The notes beneath the pieces are model-generated. The model saw only the letters and a program-made list of their open reading frames with translations. It did no database searches and was not told the DNA's origin. This document shows, piece by piece, positions 8,901-14,963 of a stretch of 30,632 bases of DNA. Origin of the DNA: Candidatus Tayloriibacteriota bacterium (GTDB lineage: Bacteria; Patescibacteriota; Minisyncoccia; Phycocordibacterales; PALSA-1337); the NCBI GenBank assembly GCA_003170325.1, contig PMZP01000031.1, forward strand, positions 1 to 30,632, in the 5' to 3' direction. Numbering within the stretch: position 1 is the first letter of the stretch; each line of letters opens with the position of its first letter. A program made the translations under genes and the position numbers.

Positions 8901-11058
8901 GTCATATATTCTATTTGGAGTCAATCCAATTGCGGCAGATTTGAACAATGATGGCAAGACGGAAATGATATTTTCATTCAGTCTTTTCGATTCATCTCTC
9001 GCTTCACAGATACTAACCAATCCAGACGCTTATAAGACCTACATCAAAGAGATCGATAGTGGTGGAAATCTTGTTGCTTCAGTCAGTGCTATGCCTGGAC
9101 GCATAGTCGCACAACTAGCTGTCGGTAATTTAGGCCATGGAAAGCCTAGTATCGTAGCAGTGTTTCAAGATAATTGGGCGGTGACAAGCGACCAGATCGT
9201 GGCATATGACGGCTCCCTAAATACTATATTTGCTAACACCGAGCAGCATAGGATAAATGGAGTTACTATAGGCGATGTAGACGGTGATGGTCAGTCGGAA
9301 ATTGTGGCACCATTTCGTAATATCTTCATCGATGGGACGCCCTCTGGTATCGGGGTATTTGACGGAAATGGAAATTTGAAAAGAGAAATAGATGTGCCAA
9401 CTCTCGGGTCGGCTGACGACTTTATGATACCGATCCTTGACTCAGTAAACGGTGACGGACACGTAAACGCCATAATCCAATCTTCAGTGTGGCCTAGTAA
9501 CGTTCATGCTGGTACGGGTAATTATAACACGGTCAACTTGTACATCCTTGATCTAGGCGGCACGACAAACAGTTCTTCTAGTCCAAGGACACCTAATTTC
9601 GACTGGCCAACAGTCCTTCGTGATAATCAAAACACCGGATGCTTCAACTGTCTCGCTTCTAGTACTGTATCGACCTCGACTCCCCCCACAGTCACCCTCA
9701 CAGCCACGCCAAATCCTATAGCGCTTGGTCAGTCAACAACTATCAATTGGTCAAGTACCAATGCAACTACCTGCTCAAGTTTACCTCCGGACAAAATATA
9801 TCCTGTTAAATTACCAATGGTATGGCAGACTCCAGCAACGAGTGGCTCATTCCCTCTAACCGCGTCGCTTTTCATGACTGTGGGTCTAAAGAATCTTACG
9901 CTATATCTCTCATGCACTGGTCCGGGAGGCACAGCTACAACCAGCGTCACTGTCCAAACAGTTTCGCAACCAACGGCGACGATTACAGGCACTTCAACAC
10001 TGTCTATGATTTATGACCCTTATGGCGGAGAGAATTCATTGAGAAGTACATTTAATGTAACCATCAGCGCCGGTAGTCAGGATCAGAAGATCACGAAAAA
10101 CAATGCTTTTTGGTCTTACGTATCTCTCCCGGATGGCGGTAACAGCGCGACAGGTGTCCAACAATACGCCCAACCTTCAGGGACTACTGACGATGGCAAC
10201 GGCTATTATGTCATCCATGCAAACACAACGGCGACGTTCACAGTTCAGAATACGTTGAATCCGAAGACCATGTTCGCCGGGGCTTATCATGGAACTATGG
10301 CCATGGTATCGCTTGGCGACTTATCCAATCAAACAAGACTGACGATACCGGCACCGAATACGACGAACACAGTGGTGATCGTCGGTGAAGTTTCGCCGTA
10401 CTTGAATTCGATCGTGCCCAATCTGGTTCCGGCCAATCAGGGAGTCACCGTGAACGGCGTGCGATTCTCGATGACGACCCCCAACATAGTCACATTACAG
10501 AGTAAGACCATGTCCAAGACATATTCCGTGGTCTCTCCCAAAGGTCTGACGCTATATTTTGTTCCGAATGTTCCAGCTGATTCCTACAGCGTACAAGTCA
10601 CTCATCCGGTGACGGGGGCTAGTAATGGTCTCGGATTAACAGTTATTGCCCCACTGGCGACGTCGACATCATCTGACTCACTTAGGGCATTGCCTTCGGC
10701 TACACCATCAGCGACGCCTTCACCTTCACTTTCACCTTCGGCGACGCCCTCATCTGTATCCACGCAGAAATCATTGACATCTCCTACGCCATCTCCAAGT
10801 CCGACTAGTTCACCGACACCGACGCCTACGCCGACCTCGACCGTTTCTCCGGCGGTTTCAAGCTCTCCGTCCCGATCGCCTTCCCCTTCAAAGTCACCAT
10901 ATTCAAGCCCATCACCATCGACTAGTCCCAAAGCTTCTCCATCAGCCAGTCCATCAGCCAGCCCGGCGGCATTCAATGGAAGTGAGACACGGTATGGTTA
11001 CTCGGCTAATATTTTCGGTTCTTTCAACGAATTTCTACAAGCGATATTCGGTAAGTAA
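5902..11058 (+). CDS. Large secreted subtilisin-like (S8) serine protease with FG-GAP and Ig/IPT-type regions
   Basis: A 1718-aa modular exoprotein. Residues 1-27 form a signal peptide or membrane anchor. Residues about 110-225 resemble an I9-type propeptide (KDQYIVELTQSPLSV). The catalytic domain (about 250-570) has the full triad: Asp268 in IDTGVD, His315 in GHGTHV and Ser503 in SGTSMATPHVAG, with the oxyanion Asn412 in AAGNNGP. Ig-like stretches follow. FG-GAP/VCBS-like calcium loops occur at about 1012 (DLNNDGKTE) and 1123 (DVDGDGQSE). Another Ig-like segment starts near 1261, and an IPT/TIG-like region spans about 1497-1580. A Ser/Pro/Thr tail (about 1587-1690) and a short hydrophobic-aromatic end complete it. 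The tail suggests a wall-spanning or glycosylated stalk. The central part (7.7-9.6 kb) is more A+T-rich than both ends. It could degrade host or environmental protein. Confidence 0.93.
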   Translation: MNKKLLPLIIAAIISGTFAFFVVGYAVTMPVQSQTQTAAVGSLTAGKSYQPTAEYSSASARYITSATTRAVSGDNSVTVNPMGQPSLNTVISSAPLAKAQTSLGSAIQSSLVKDQYIVELTQSPLSVKYAQLKNQNGAKVSSADLNSALSAQKKLISNQQSSFLQNLPSAVKAKNAAIISNISGSKSASQKSFSVVLNAVVLNMNADEVKSVSNLSQVKKIEQVRTVHVDLMDSVPLIKAPEVWADNFPGAPTSTPITGKGVKIAIIDTGVDYLHPDLGGCFGPKVVNGQVTSCKVAGGFDFVNSDPDPMDDMGHGTHVADIAAGNGMPKGVAPDATIYAYKVCNSGGSCDNSNIIAGLEAATDPNYDGNLSDHLDIASLSLGGPGNPDDEMSTAVDNAVNAGVVVTVAAGNNGPASNTIGSPGTARNAITVGATDKQDNIASFSSRGPVTWTASDGNTYNLVKPDVVAPGVNICAARWSTAFSDGDTNCYHDSTHVAISGTSMATPHVAGEAALLLQLHHDWTPAEIKAAIRDSSKHLSGNCPVGYSCGISVDDQGQGRIDALQEVRSPRPPIALLVPITVGNGTISIRGTATAQNFKQYKISYGQGQDPSSFTDLYTSNQPVSNGVLYSGLDTTSLNEGAYAIRLMVTDSAGNTSSDAGLLEVNNMEITSVGNNLNYINGGVQQILGSIHLPSATSYRVLLAPIPGNTTTICSGNSIPTGNTICSADFSNVADGKYYLYLEVYQNGVWNIDEPFTMAVVKELLNNWPQKLIGFPRGNLVVLHQPNSPTKLVVPYYTSCSNAGSCSYPPTLLFYGLDGTYSRLQNLADGSTIPDDSMPSVLYSPTRQQNVLGLAESFGDNSKKIIDTNGSVIKSWDQNSSMTQNSSITAFNRDGAGIGLYTGSVQYNGSQTVNQINGYDVNGNKLKNFPVIIPPGSQSGSLTFVHPVFLSDGISQNLAVITGEFTNDAGYMRDLKLYANVFSATNQLIKKQLVFDGTGKSYILFGVNPIAADLNNDGKTEMIFSFSLFDSSLASQILTNPDAYKTYIKEIDSGGNLVASVSAMPGRIVAQLAVGNLGHGKPSIVAVFQDNWAVTSDQIVAYDGSLNTIFANTEQHRINGVTIGDVDGDGQSEIVAPFRNIFIDGTPSGIGVFDGNGNLKREIDVPTLGSADDFMIPILDSVNGDGHVNAIIQSSVWPSNVHAGTGNYNTVNLYILDLGGTTNSSSSPRTPNFDWPTVLRDNQNTGCFNCLASSTVSTSTPPTVTLTATPNPIALGQSTTINWSSTNATTCSSLPPDKIYPVKLPMVWQTPATSGSFPLTASLFMTVGLKNLTLYLSCTGPGGTATTSVTVQTVSQPTATITGTSTLSMIYDPYGGENSLRSTFNVTISAGSQDQKITKNNAFWSYVSLPDGGNSATGVQQYAQPSGTTDDGNGYYVIHANTTATFTVQNTLNPKTMFAGAYHGTMAMVSLGDLSNQTRLTIPAPNTTNTVVIVGEVSPYLNSIVPNLVPANQGVTVNGVRFSMTTPNIVTLQSKTMSKTYSVVSPKGLTLYFVPNVPADSYSVQVTHPVTGASNGLGLTVIAPLATSTSSDSLRALPSATPSATPSPSLSPSATPSSVSTQKSLTSPTPSPSPTSSPTPTPTPTSTVSPAVSSSPSRSPSPSKSPYSSPSPSTSPKASPSASPSASPAAFNGSETRYGYSANIFGSFNEFLQAIFGK

Positions 11059-11074
11059 TAGTTTGCTTAGTTAC

Positions 11075-11686
11075 TTAGAACAAATTAACCCCCGTAAATA
11101 TTTGAAACACCCACGGCACTACCGGCGACACGATCTGCCAGAGGAAGAATACCGCCAGAAGCACGAATATCGGGCCGAAGCGTTCCAGAGTGAAGCGTAA
11201 TCGACCGTATTGCGTCGGCAGAAAGGCCAGGAATAATTTCGAGCCATCCAAAGGCGGCAAAGGGATGAGATTGAAGACCGCCAAGACGATGTTGATGAGC
11301 ACTATATATGAAGCAACCTCCAAAAATGGCGTCATGATCGCGGCTCCGGAGGCAGTCAGCCGGATGACCAGACTGAATATGATCGCTATGGCCAGATTGG
11401 CGGCTGGACCGGCGGCGGCGATGAGGAATTCGCCTTGACGCCGGTTCTTCAGGTTGTAGGGATTGTAAATGACCGGTTTGGCCCAGCCGAACGTGAATCC
11501 AGCCAATGACGTTATAATGGGTACGATGATAGAACCGATGGGGTCGATATGCTTTATGGGATTCAAGGTCAGCCTGCCCTGCAATCGCGGCGTCGGGTCG
11601 CCCAGTAAATCAGCCATGAATCCGTGCGAGACTTCATGGAATATGACCGAGAATATGAGGATGACGATGGGTAGGATGGTAAGCAT
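11075..11686 (-). CDS. Site-2-protease-type zinc metalloprotease (M50 family)
   Basis: A 203-aa polytopic membrane protease that would cut substrates within the membrane. Zinc ligands are visible: HEVSH (HExxH) in the first membrane segment and NLIPLPPLDG, which holds the third ligand Asp. There is no PDZ domain and the length fits the minimal M50B group found widely in bacteria. The chosen ATG (11684-11686) follows a TGGTATCAT extended -10 box by 19 nt; a longer frame to 11725 would run through that promoter. It converges on the large protease gene with 16 nt between stop codons. A 7-bp inverted repeat (11052-11058 and 11071-11077) covers both stops. Possible roles are envelope stress signalling or pilin and lipoprotein turnover; nothing here decides between them. 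Confidence 0.93.
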   Translation of the reverse strand: MLTILPIVILIFSVIFHEVSHGFMADLLGDPTPRLQGRLTLNPIKHIDPIGSIIVPIITSLAGFTFGWAKPVIYNPYNLKNRRQGEFLIAAAGPAANLAIAIIFSLVIRLTASGAAIMTPFLEVASYIVLINIVLAVFNLIPLPPLDGSKLFLAFLPTQYGRLRFTLERFGPIFVLLAVFFLWQIVSPVVPWVFQIFTGVNLF

Positions 11687-11705
11687 TTTGCAATCTGCTT
11701 GACTT

Positions 11706-11714
11706 ATGATACCA
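11706..11714 (-). promoter_or_regulatory. Extended -10 promoter of the M50 protease gene
   Basis: On the minus strand TGG precedes TATCAT (11706-11711), an extended -10 element, 19 nt before the ATG at 11684-11686. It lies in the 47-nt divergent region shared with rpmB. A TTGACT on the plus strand (11699-11704) may belong to the rpmB promoter, but I find no matching -10 at a normal distance. Confidence 0.4.
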
Positions 11715-11733
11715 TACGATCTCACTTACATTC

Positions 11734-11976
11734 ATGTCCAACATCTGCCAAATCACCAAAAGAGGCTCGGTCGTCGGCGGCCGCTATTCCAATCGGACTC
11801 GCGCCACTCAGTTCAACCCTTCCGGTGCCGTTCGTCGCTACCCCAACCTGCAGAAAAAGCGCATCTACGTGCCAGAACTCAAGAAGTCGGTGGTTTTGAA
11901 GATCTCCACTCGCGCTCTCCGCACCATCCAAAAGAACGGCGCGTACCGCACCATGAAGAAGGCTGGGCTGATTTAA
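11734..11976 (+). CDS. rpmB: 50S ribosomal protein L28 (bL28)
   Basis: An 80-aa L28. It shows the N-terminal CQITKRGSVVGG, the basic RYPNLQKKRIYVPEL core and the motif KISTRALRTIQKNGAY. The insert SNRTRATQFNPSGAV makes it longer than the 61-78 aa of many L28 proteins and resembles versions I associate with Patescibacteria. It is transcribed alone, divergently from the M50 protease gene. No Shine-Dalgarno site is visible before the ATG. Confidence 0.96.
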   Translation: MSNICQITKRGSVVGGRYSNRTRATQFNPSGAVRRYPNLQKKRIYVPELKKSVVLKISTRALRTIQKNGAYRTMKKAGLI

Positions 11977-12009
11977 GCTCCGATTTATTCATGGCCATGA
12001 GTTCCCCGC

Positions 12010-12028
12010 TCGCCCTTGTGGGCGATTT
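12010..12028 (+). terminator. Weak hairpin terminator after rpmB
   Basis: TCGCCC (12010-12015) and GGGCGA (12020-12025) form a 6-bp stem with a TTGT loop, followed by only three T residues. It overlaps the stop codon of the convergent lactamase-like gene and is the only candidate in the 51-nt gap. Confidence 0.4.
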
Positions 12029-12960
12029 CACTTGATCGTCAGGCTCGTACCATCCGACACCACATGTATGGTGCCGATTTCTTTTATATTCAAGCGGTGG
12101 TCGATTGAAATAGAAGCCAAAGGATCGGGAGGGATTTTGGCTGATTTCTTCTTTAAGGTCGCAGCTGGTTTGGAAGCTGTTCCGGAATTATTCGCCGACG
12201 CCAACTGTTTCGAATAGACCAAGAATTTCGGCTTCAATTCATTCATCAACCGCACCGACATATTCGCTGGCAGAGCGCTGTGCGAAACGATCACGGCATC
12301 AGTCGCAGTCACGTGCGAGGATGTGGCTGCTAGAAATTCTTGTACCTTATGCGAAGCGTTGCCTAAGAAAGTCACTGATGTGGCCGCGAATTTTAAAGTG
12401 AACAACACTTCAGGAGCGCTGGCGCGCGAATACACAAAATCAGCCGGTTCGACCGGAAAATGTATCTTGGCGCTGACAGCTTTGCCGAACAAGATAGTGT
12501 TCCCCGCCGCGATCTCGTGAACCGGGACTTTGGTATCAGCGATCCTTTGTAATAACGCCTGGTAAATGGGGTCGGTGTCGCTCGCAAGCCCCAGATTATG
12601 AAGCGTCACGGCCGGAAGATAAATCTCGTCAACGCGATATCTATTGAGCAAGTCAATAAGTCCGCTCACGTTTTTGCCGTCGGTATTCGTAGCGATCAGA
12701 GTGTCGATGCGCCGCGAATAGAACGGGATGATCTTCGTGAGCTCGCGTATGACGTCGGAATTCGAGCCGCCATCGATGAGCACACGGTAATCATCCGGCG
12801 TGCGGATGAACATCGAACGCCCGCTAGACAGATTGAAAACGTATATATCGAGCATTTGGGGACGATGATCCTCGTTCCAAATGTATCCACCTACTCCGAA
12901 GACCACCGCGCTGGCTGTGGCGGCGATGATGATCGGCTTCGAAGATAGCTTGAGGGCCAT
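12028..12960 (-). CDS. ComEC-type metallo-beta-lactamase-like protein with a degenerate metal site
   Basis: 310 aa with an N-terminal membrane anchor (about 9-28), then a domain built like the C-terminal part of ComEC: DIYVFNLSSGRSMFIRTP, VLIDGG (60-65), and the place where HxDxDH should stand. There the sequence is TNTDGKNVSGL (91-101), so both His and the second Asp are replaced by Asn92, Asn97 and Lys96; only Asp94 remains. The later GD ligand is GN (FLGNASHK), and the HHGS-like element is reduced to SHSAL. Metal-dependent hydrolysis is therefore unlikely, and a structural or DNA-handling role is more plausible. comEC in this window lacks this domain, so the two look like halves of one split protein. 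Both genes carry the same upstream repeat array. The tail is Lys/Pro-rich. Confidence 0.8.
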   Translation of the reverse strand: MALKLSSKPIIIAATASAVVFGVGGYIWNEDHRPQMLDIYVFNLSSGRSMFIRTPDDYRVLIDGGSNSDVIRELTKIIPFYSRRIDTLIATNTDGKNVSGLIDLLNRYRVDEIYLPAVTLHNLGLASDTDPIYQALLQRIADTKVPVHEIAAGNTILFGKAVSAKIHFPVEPADFVYSRASAPEVLFTLKFAATSVTFLGNASHKVQEFLAATSSHVTATDAVIVSHSALPANMSVRLMNELKPKFLVYSKQLASANNSGTASKPAATLKKKSAKIPPDPLASISIDHRLNIKEIGTIHVVSDGTSLTIK

Positions 12961-12966
12961 GCCATG

Positions 12967-12972
12967 ATCGTA
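12967..12972 (-). promoter_or_regulatory. -10 box of the lactamase-like gene, leaderless
   Basis: TACGAT on the minus strand ends 6 nt before the ATG at 12958-12960, the same spacing as the comEC -10 box. The 85-bp repeat array begins 10 nt upstream. No TTGACA-like -35 is present; the array occupies that position. Confidence 0.55.
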
Positions 12973-12982
12973 CTCTCTCGAG

Positions 12983-13067
12983 ATGAAGACCTGATGAAGA
13001 AAGGCTCAAGAAAGGATAAAGAAAGTCTCAAAATTCGATAAAAAAAGGTTAAAGAAACGATAAAGAT
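12983..13067 (-). promoter_or_regulatory. 85-bp array of 11-bp repeats, copy 1 (upstream of the lactamase-like gene)
   Basis: On the plus strand the array reads in 11-bp units from 12993: GATGAAGAAAG, GCTCAAGAAAG, GATAAAGAAAG, TCTCAAAATTC, GATAAAAAAAG, GTTAAAGAAAC, then GATAAAGAT. The minus-strand consensus is about CTTTYTTNAWC. It matches 16416-16500 at 79 of 85 positions with no gaps. Like that copy it ends 22 nt before a start codon and 10 nt before a -10 box. The 11-bp phase means each unit faces nearly the same side of the helix. It could bind a cooperative regulator, bend DNA through phased A-tracts, or both. The gene on the other side (superoxide dismutase) could also be affected. Confidence 0.75.
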
Positions 13068-13138
13068 TGGCCATTGAACCGATTGACGGCTATAATTCGT
13101 AAGGTAATTACTTATTAACCTGGATAATTTGCTATGAT
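13067..13138 (+). promoter_or_regulatory. Two possible promoters of the superoxide dismutase gene
   Basis: TTGGCC (13067-13072) lies 18 nt before a perfect TATAAT (13091-13096). A second element, TGC followed by TATGAT (13133-13138), is an extended -10 that gives a short leader to the ATG at 13170. The first begins at the edge of the 85-bp array. Confidence 0.4.
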
Positions 13139-13169
13139 TAGCCACCGCCTAATCAACACCCATATAAAT

Positions 13170-13778
13170 ATGAATAAATTCACTGCCAAAACCTTCAAAA
13201 TCCCCAAACTCAAGGGTATCTCCGAGAAAACTATCGAGGAACATCTCAAGCTCTACCAGGGATATGTTAAGAATGCCAATTCCATCTTGGAGAAAATCCC
13301 AGAATACAACGGGTACGTTGCAACCGATGCCTTCGCGCCGTATGTAGTCGGAGAGCTCGCTCGCCGATTTAGCTTCGAATACAACGGCATCCGCAATCAC
13401 GAAGTCTATTTCTCCGCATTTGAAGGCGGCCCGAATGATCTCGCCGGTGGAAGCACCCTCAAAAAGAAGATCGCCGACACTTGGGGGTCGTTCGACGGCT
13501 GGTTCAATGGATTCAAGCACCTGGCCACCACCACCCGCGGCATCGGCTGGGCTACGCTCTGGTGCGATCCTCGAACCGGAGACCTGCAAACCACCTGGAT
13601 CGACGAACAGCACCTTGGCTTGCTTAACGGTTGCGTGATGATCCTCGGCCTCGACATGTGGGAACACTCCTACGTCGCCGACTATCATCCTTCCGGCAAG
13701 AAGAACTACATCGAAGATTTCTTTGCGAACCTGAATTGGGAGGTGGTTGAGGGGAATTATAAGGGGGCGGTGAAATAG
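13170..13778 (+). CDS. Superoxide dismutase, Fe/Mn family
   Basis: 202 aa from the chosen start, a normal length for this enzyme, which converts superoxide to hydrogen peroxide and oxygen in the cytoplasm. All four metal ligands are in place: His25 (EEHLKLYQGYV), His77 (NHEVYF), Asp162 and His166 (LDMWEHSYV). GIGWATLWCDPRTG is the family's GxGW segment. The upstream ATG at 13134 overlaps an extended -10 box and adds 12 unrelated residues, so the start at 13170 is preferred. Metal choice cannot be read with confidence. The gene sits between two ComEC-related genes. An oxygen-defence enzyme in a genome with small metabolism suggests exposure to air or to host oxidative stress. Transcription may end in the weak GGAT/ATCC stem near 13790. 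Confidence 0.92.
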   Translation: MNKFTAKTFKIPKLKGISEKTIEEHLKLYQGYVKNANSILEKIPEYNGYVATDAFAPYVVGELARRFSFEYNGIRNHEVYFSAFEGGPNDLAGGSTLKKKIADTWGSFDGWFNGFKHLATTTRGIGWATLWCDPRTGDLQTTWIDEQHLGLLNGCVMILGLDMWEHSYVADYHPSGKKNYIEDFFANLNWEVVEGNYKGAVK

Positions 13779-13872
13779 GGTTATTGGATTTGAATCCTGA
13801 TAGGGACCCAAAAAGAATATGAGTCGAGAAGGCTGGCGTTTTGGTTGCTATTCTTTCGAGACATAAAAAATG

Positions 13873-13899
13873 TTGACTGATATTCTCTATTATTATAGT
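13873..13899 (+). promoter_or_regulatory. Promoter of the 105-aa orphan gene
   Basis: TTGACT (13873-13878) and TATAGT (13894-13899) are 15 nt apart, slightly short. An AAAGGA ribosome-binding site ends about 11 nt before the ATG at 13932. It is the only signal I see in the 153-nt gap after the superoxide dismutase gene. Confidence 0.5.
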
Positions 13900-13931
13900 G
13901 TGTTTGCAGGTCAAGAAAGGAAACAGAACAC

Positions 13932-14249
13932 ATGAACATTATGAATGAAGAAAGAGCCCATACGCTCGCAGAGTTCGTTGATGCGAGTATGAAGCACGCC
14001 ATCGTCCCGACGAATTTACCTGATGGTGTGTCACCGGACGAGGCCGCAGCGAAACTTCGAAGGCCAGACGTGATCCTGAAAGGTCTTGGTGTAAATGGTC
14101 ACTATTTCTCAGGATGGTTTGATCCCTGTGGTCGGAGAGTCCGAACAGCCGAAGGTGAAGTTCTCTTCACGTTGGTGCCCAAGTTAAACGGAAACGGGAT
14201 CGTGTACAGGCTTACACTTTCCGATGTGGCCCTCAGAATGCTTCATTGA
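13932..14249 (+). CDS. Orphan 105-aa protein of unknown function
   Basis: I do not recognise this protein. It starts MNIMNEERAHTLAEFVDA and is soluble, with no signal peptide or membrane segment. The second half contains GHYFSGWFDPCGRRVRTAEG and ends in a predicted beta-rich segment. It has its own promoter, a good Shine-Dalgarno site (AAAGGA) and a strong terminator (14277-14302), so it is a one-gene unit. That differs from the leaderless signals of the neighbouring ComEC-type genes and resembles the other orphan genes at 20122 and 21370. The reading frame has ordinary codon use and no overlapping rival. Confidence 0.65.
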   Translation: MNIMNEERAHTLAEFVDASMKHAIVPTNLPDGVSPDEAAAKLRRPDVILKGLGVNGHYFSGWFDPCGRRVRTAEGEVLFTLVPKLNGNGIVYRLTLSDVALRMLH

Positions 14250-14274
14250 CAGTCTGCTTTCGGGGGATAGCCAT

Positions 14275-14532
14275 TCAAGCCCGGCATACGCTGGGCTTTT
14301 TTATCTTTGTTAAAAGACCCGCCACTTTTCCGAGACTCTCCATAAAGTCGTCAAACGGTAGAGGAATATCGGATGAGAAGACACCCTTGACTTTCTCGTC
14401 ATTTCGCCTAAACTTAAATCAGTAAATACCTTGAGAGTTTCGAGATTCTCTAAGAGCGGAAAATTCGGCTCGGCCGCCAGCGTTCGCTTCACGGCGAATA
14501 TGCAGTATGGAGGGATCGTTTCGTGGTTTCAC
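14275..14532 (-). pseudogene. Possible decayed small gene after the PBECR-like ORF
   Basis: A frame opens with a GTG (14530-14532) that overlaps the TGA of the PBECR-like ORF by the GTGA pattern. It runs 37 codons to an in-frame TGA (14419-14421), then stays open for 47 more codons to a TGA at 14275-14277. The second part reads like normal protein (KGVFSSDIPLPFDDFMESL) but has no start of its own. Another frame (14310-14492, 60 codons, GTG start) is also open across part of the stretch. The region may be a broken third gene of the comEC unit, disrupted by a stop or a frameshift, or simply non-coding. I do not recognise the product. Confidence 0.3.
14277..14302 (+). terminator. Intrinsic terminator of the 105-aa gene
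   Basis: AAGCCCGGC (14277-14285) pairs with GCTGGGCTT (14290-14298) across an ATAC loop, with one G-T wobble, and runs into six T residues. Confidence 0.85.
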
Positions 14533-14963
14533 GAAGCTGCCGTCCTCCAGAGAATCTCAAAGTTCTTGAGGTATTTTTCTTTGGCGATAAACGAAGTGAT
14601 GATAATGATAGCTTGAGAACTAGTTCTTTCGATTACAACAACGTAGAACTCGCCTTCTTTTTCGACTCCTGACAATTTTGCAATAAGGATACGAACATTA
14701 TTTCCTCTATAGACAATGTCAGGATAAGTCAGTACATGCGGAATACTTGAAAACAAGATTGTACCCTCCGATCCTTTCTCCGCGAGATGTTTCAGTGTTC
14801 TCCGTGTAAAAAATACACCAGCACCTGCTTCATGGATAGCATGCCAAATGGTCTCGTTCATCGAAAATCCAGTTTCAACCAACTCATCCGGACGATCAAT
14901 AAGAACTCCCTTGGGGATCTTCTGAAACTCCTCAAATAAGAATAGTAATACTGAAGACATCAT
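14529..14963 (-). CDS. PBECR-like (Barnase/EndoU/ColicinE5/RelE fold) protein coupled to comEC
   Basis: 144 aa from the ATG at 14961-14963, which overlaps the comEC stop as ATGA, a sign of translational coupling. The C-terminal half reads IPHVLTYPDIVYRG, then strands ILIAKLSGV, GEFYVVVIER and AIIIITSFIA. That order of a H-L-x-x-P-D-x-V segment followed by strands ending in a T-S-F motif is what I recall of the PBECR domains, metal-independent RNase-fold modules common in phage and mobile proteins. The N-terminal part is helical. It could be a toxin-like RNase or a protein acting on incoming nucleic acid. The family call is from pattern memory and moderate. Longer upstream starts lie inside comEC and are less likely. 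Confidence 0.55.
   Translation of the reverse strand: MMSSVLLFLFEEFQKIPKGVLIDRPDELVETGFSMNETIWHAIHEAGAGVFFTRRTLKHLAEKGSEGTILFSSIPHVLTYPDIVYRGNNVRILIAKLSGVEKEGEFYVVVIERTSSQAIIIITSFIAKEKYLKNFEILWRTAAS

Noticed and set aside
9600..10660. Possible frameshift or separate gene in the C-terminal part of the large protease.
   Set aside because: The frame is continuous and the domain series is coherent to the tail.
10602..10976. Minus-strand frame rich in Gly, Asp, Glu and Val opposite the protease tail.
   Set aside because: It is the antisense of the Ser/Pro/Thr-rich repeat tail, whose codon bias opens the complementary frame.
11052..11077. 7-bp inverted repeat across both stop codons as a bidirectional terminator.
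   Set aside because: The stem is A+T-rich with a 12-nt loop and no T-run, so it is too weak to claim.
12983..13067. 11-bp repeat array as a CRISPR or centromere-like iteron cluster.
   Set aside because: Units are contiguous without spacers and far too short for CRISPR. Two copies with fixed promoter spacing point to promoter regulation. No replication or partition gene is near.
13134..13169. Upstream ATG as the start of superoxide dismutase.
   Set aside because: It overlaps an extended -10 box and adds residues that the family lacks.
13149..13811. 220-codon open frame on the minus strand opposite the superoxide dismutase gene.
   Set aside because: The plus strand encodes a complete enzyme with all four metal ligands. 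The minus frame has no recognisable features or start signals.
13779..13931. Gap after the superoxide dismutase gene as a site for a further small gene.
   Set aside because: Only the promoter and ribosome-binding site of the 105-aa gene and a weak hairpin are seen.
14419..14421. In-frame TGA read as glycine or another amino acid (alternative code).
   Set aside because: comEC, rnhA and other genes end at TGA where the family ends, and no conserved gene in the window needs TGA read-through. A decayed gene is simpler.
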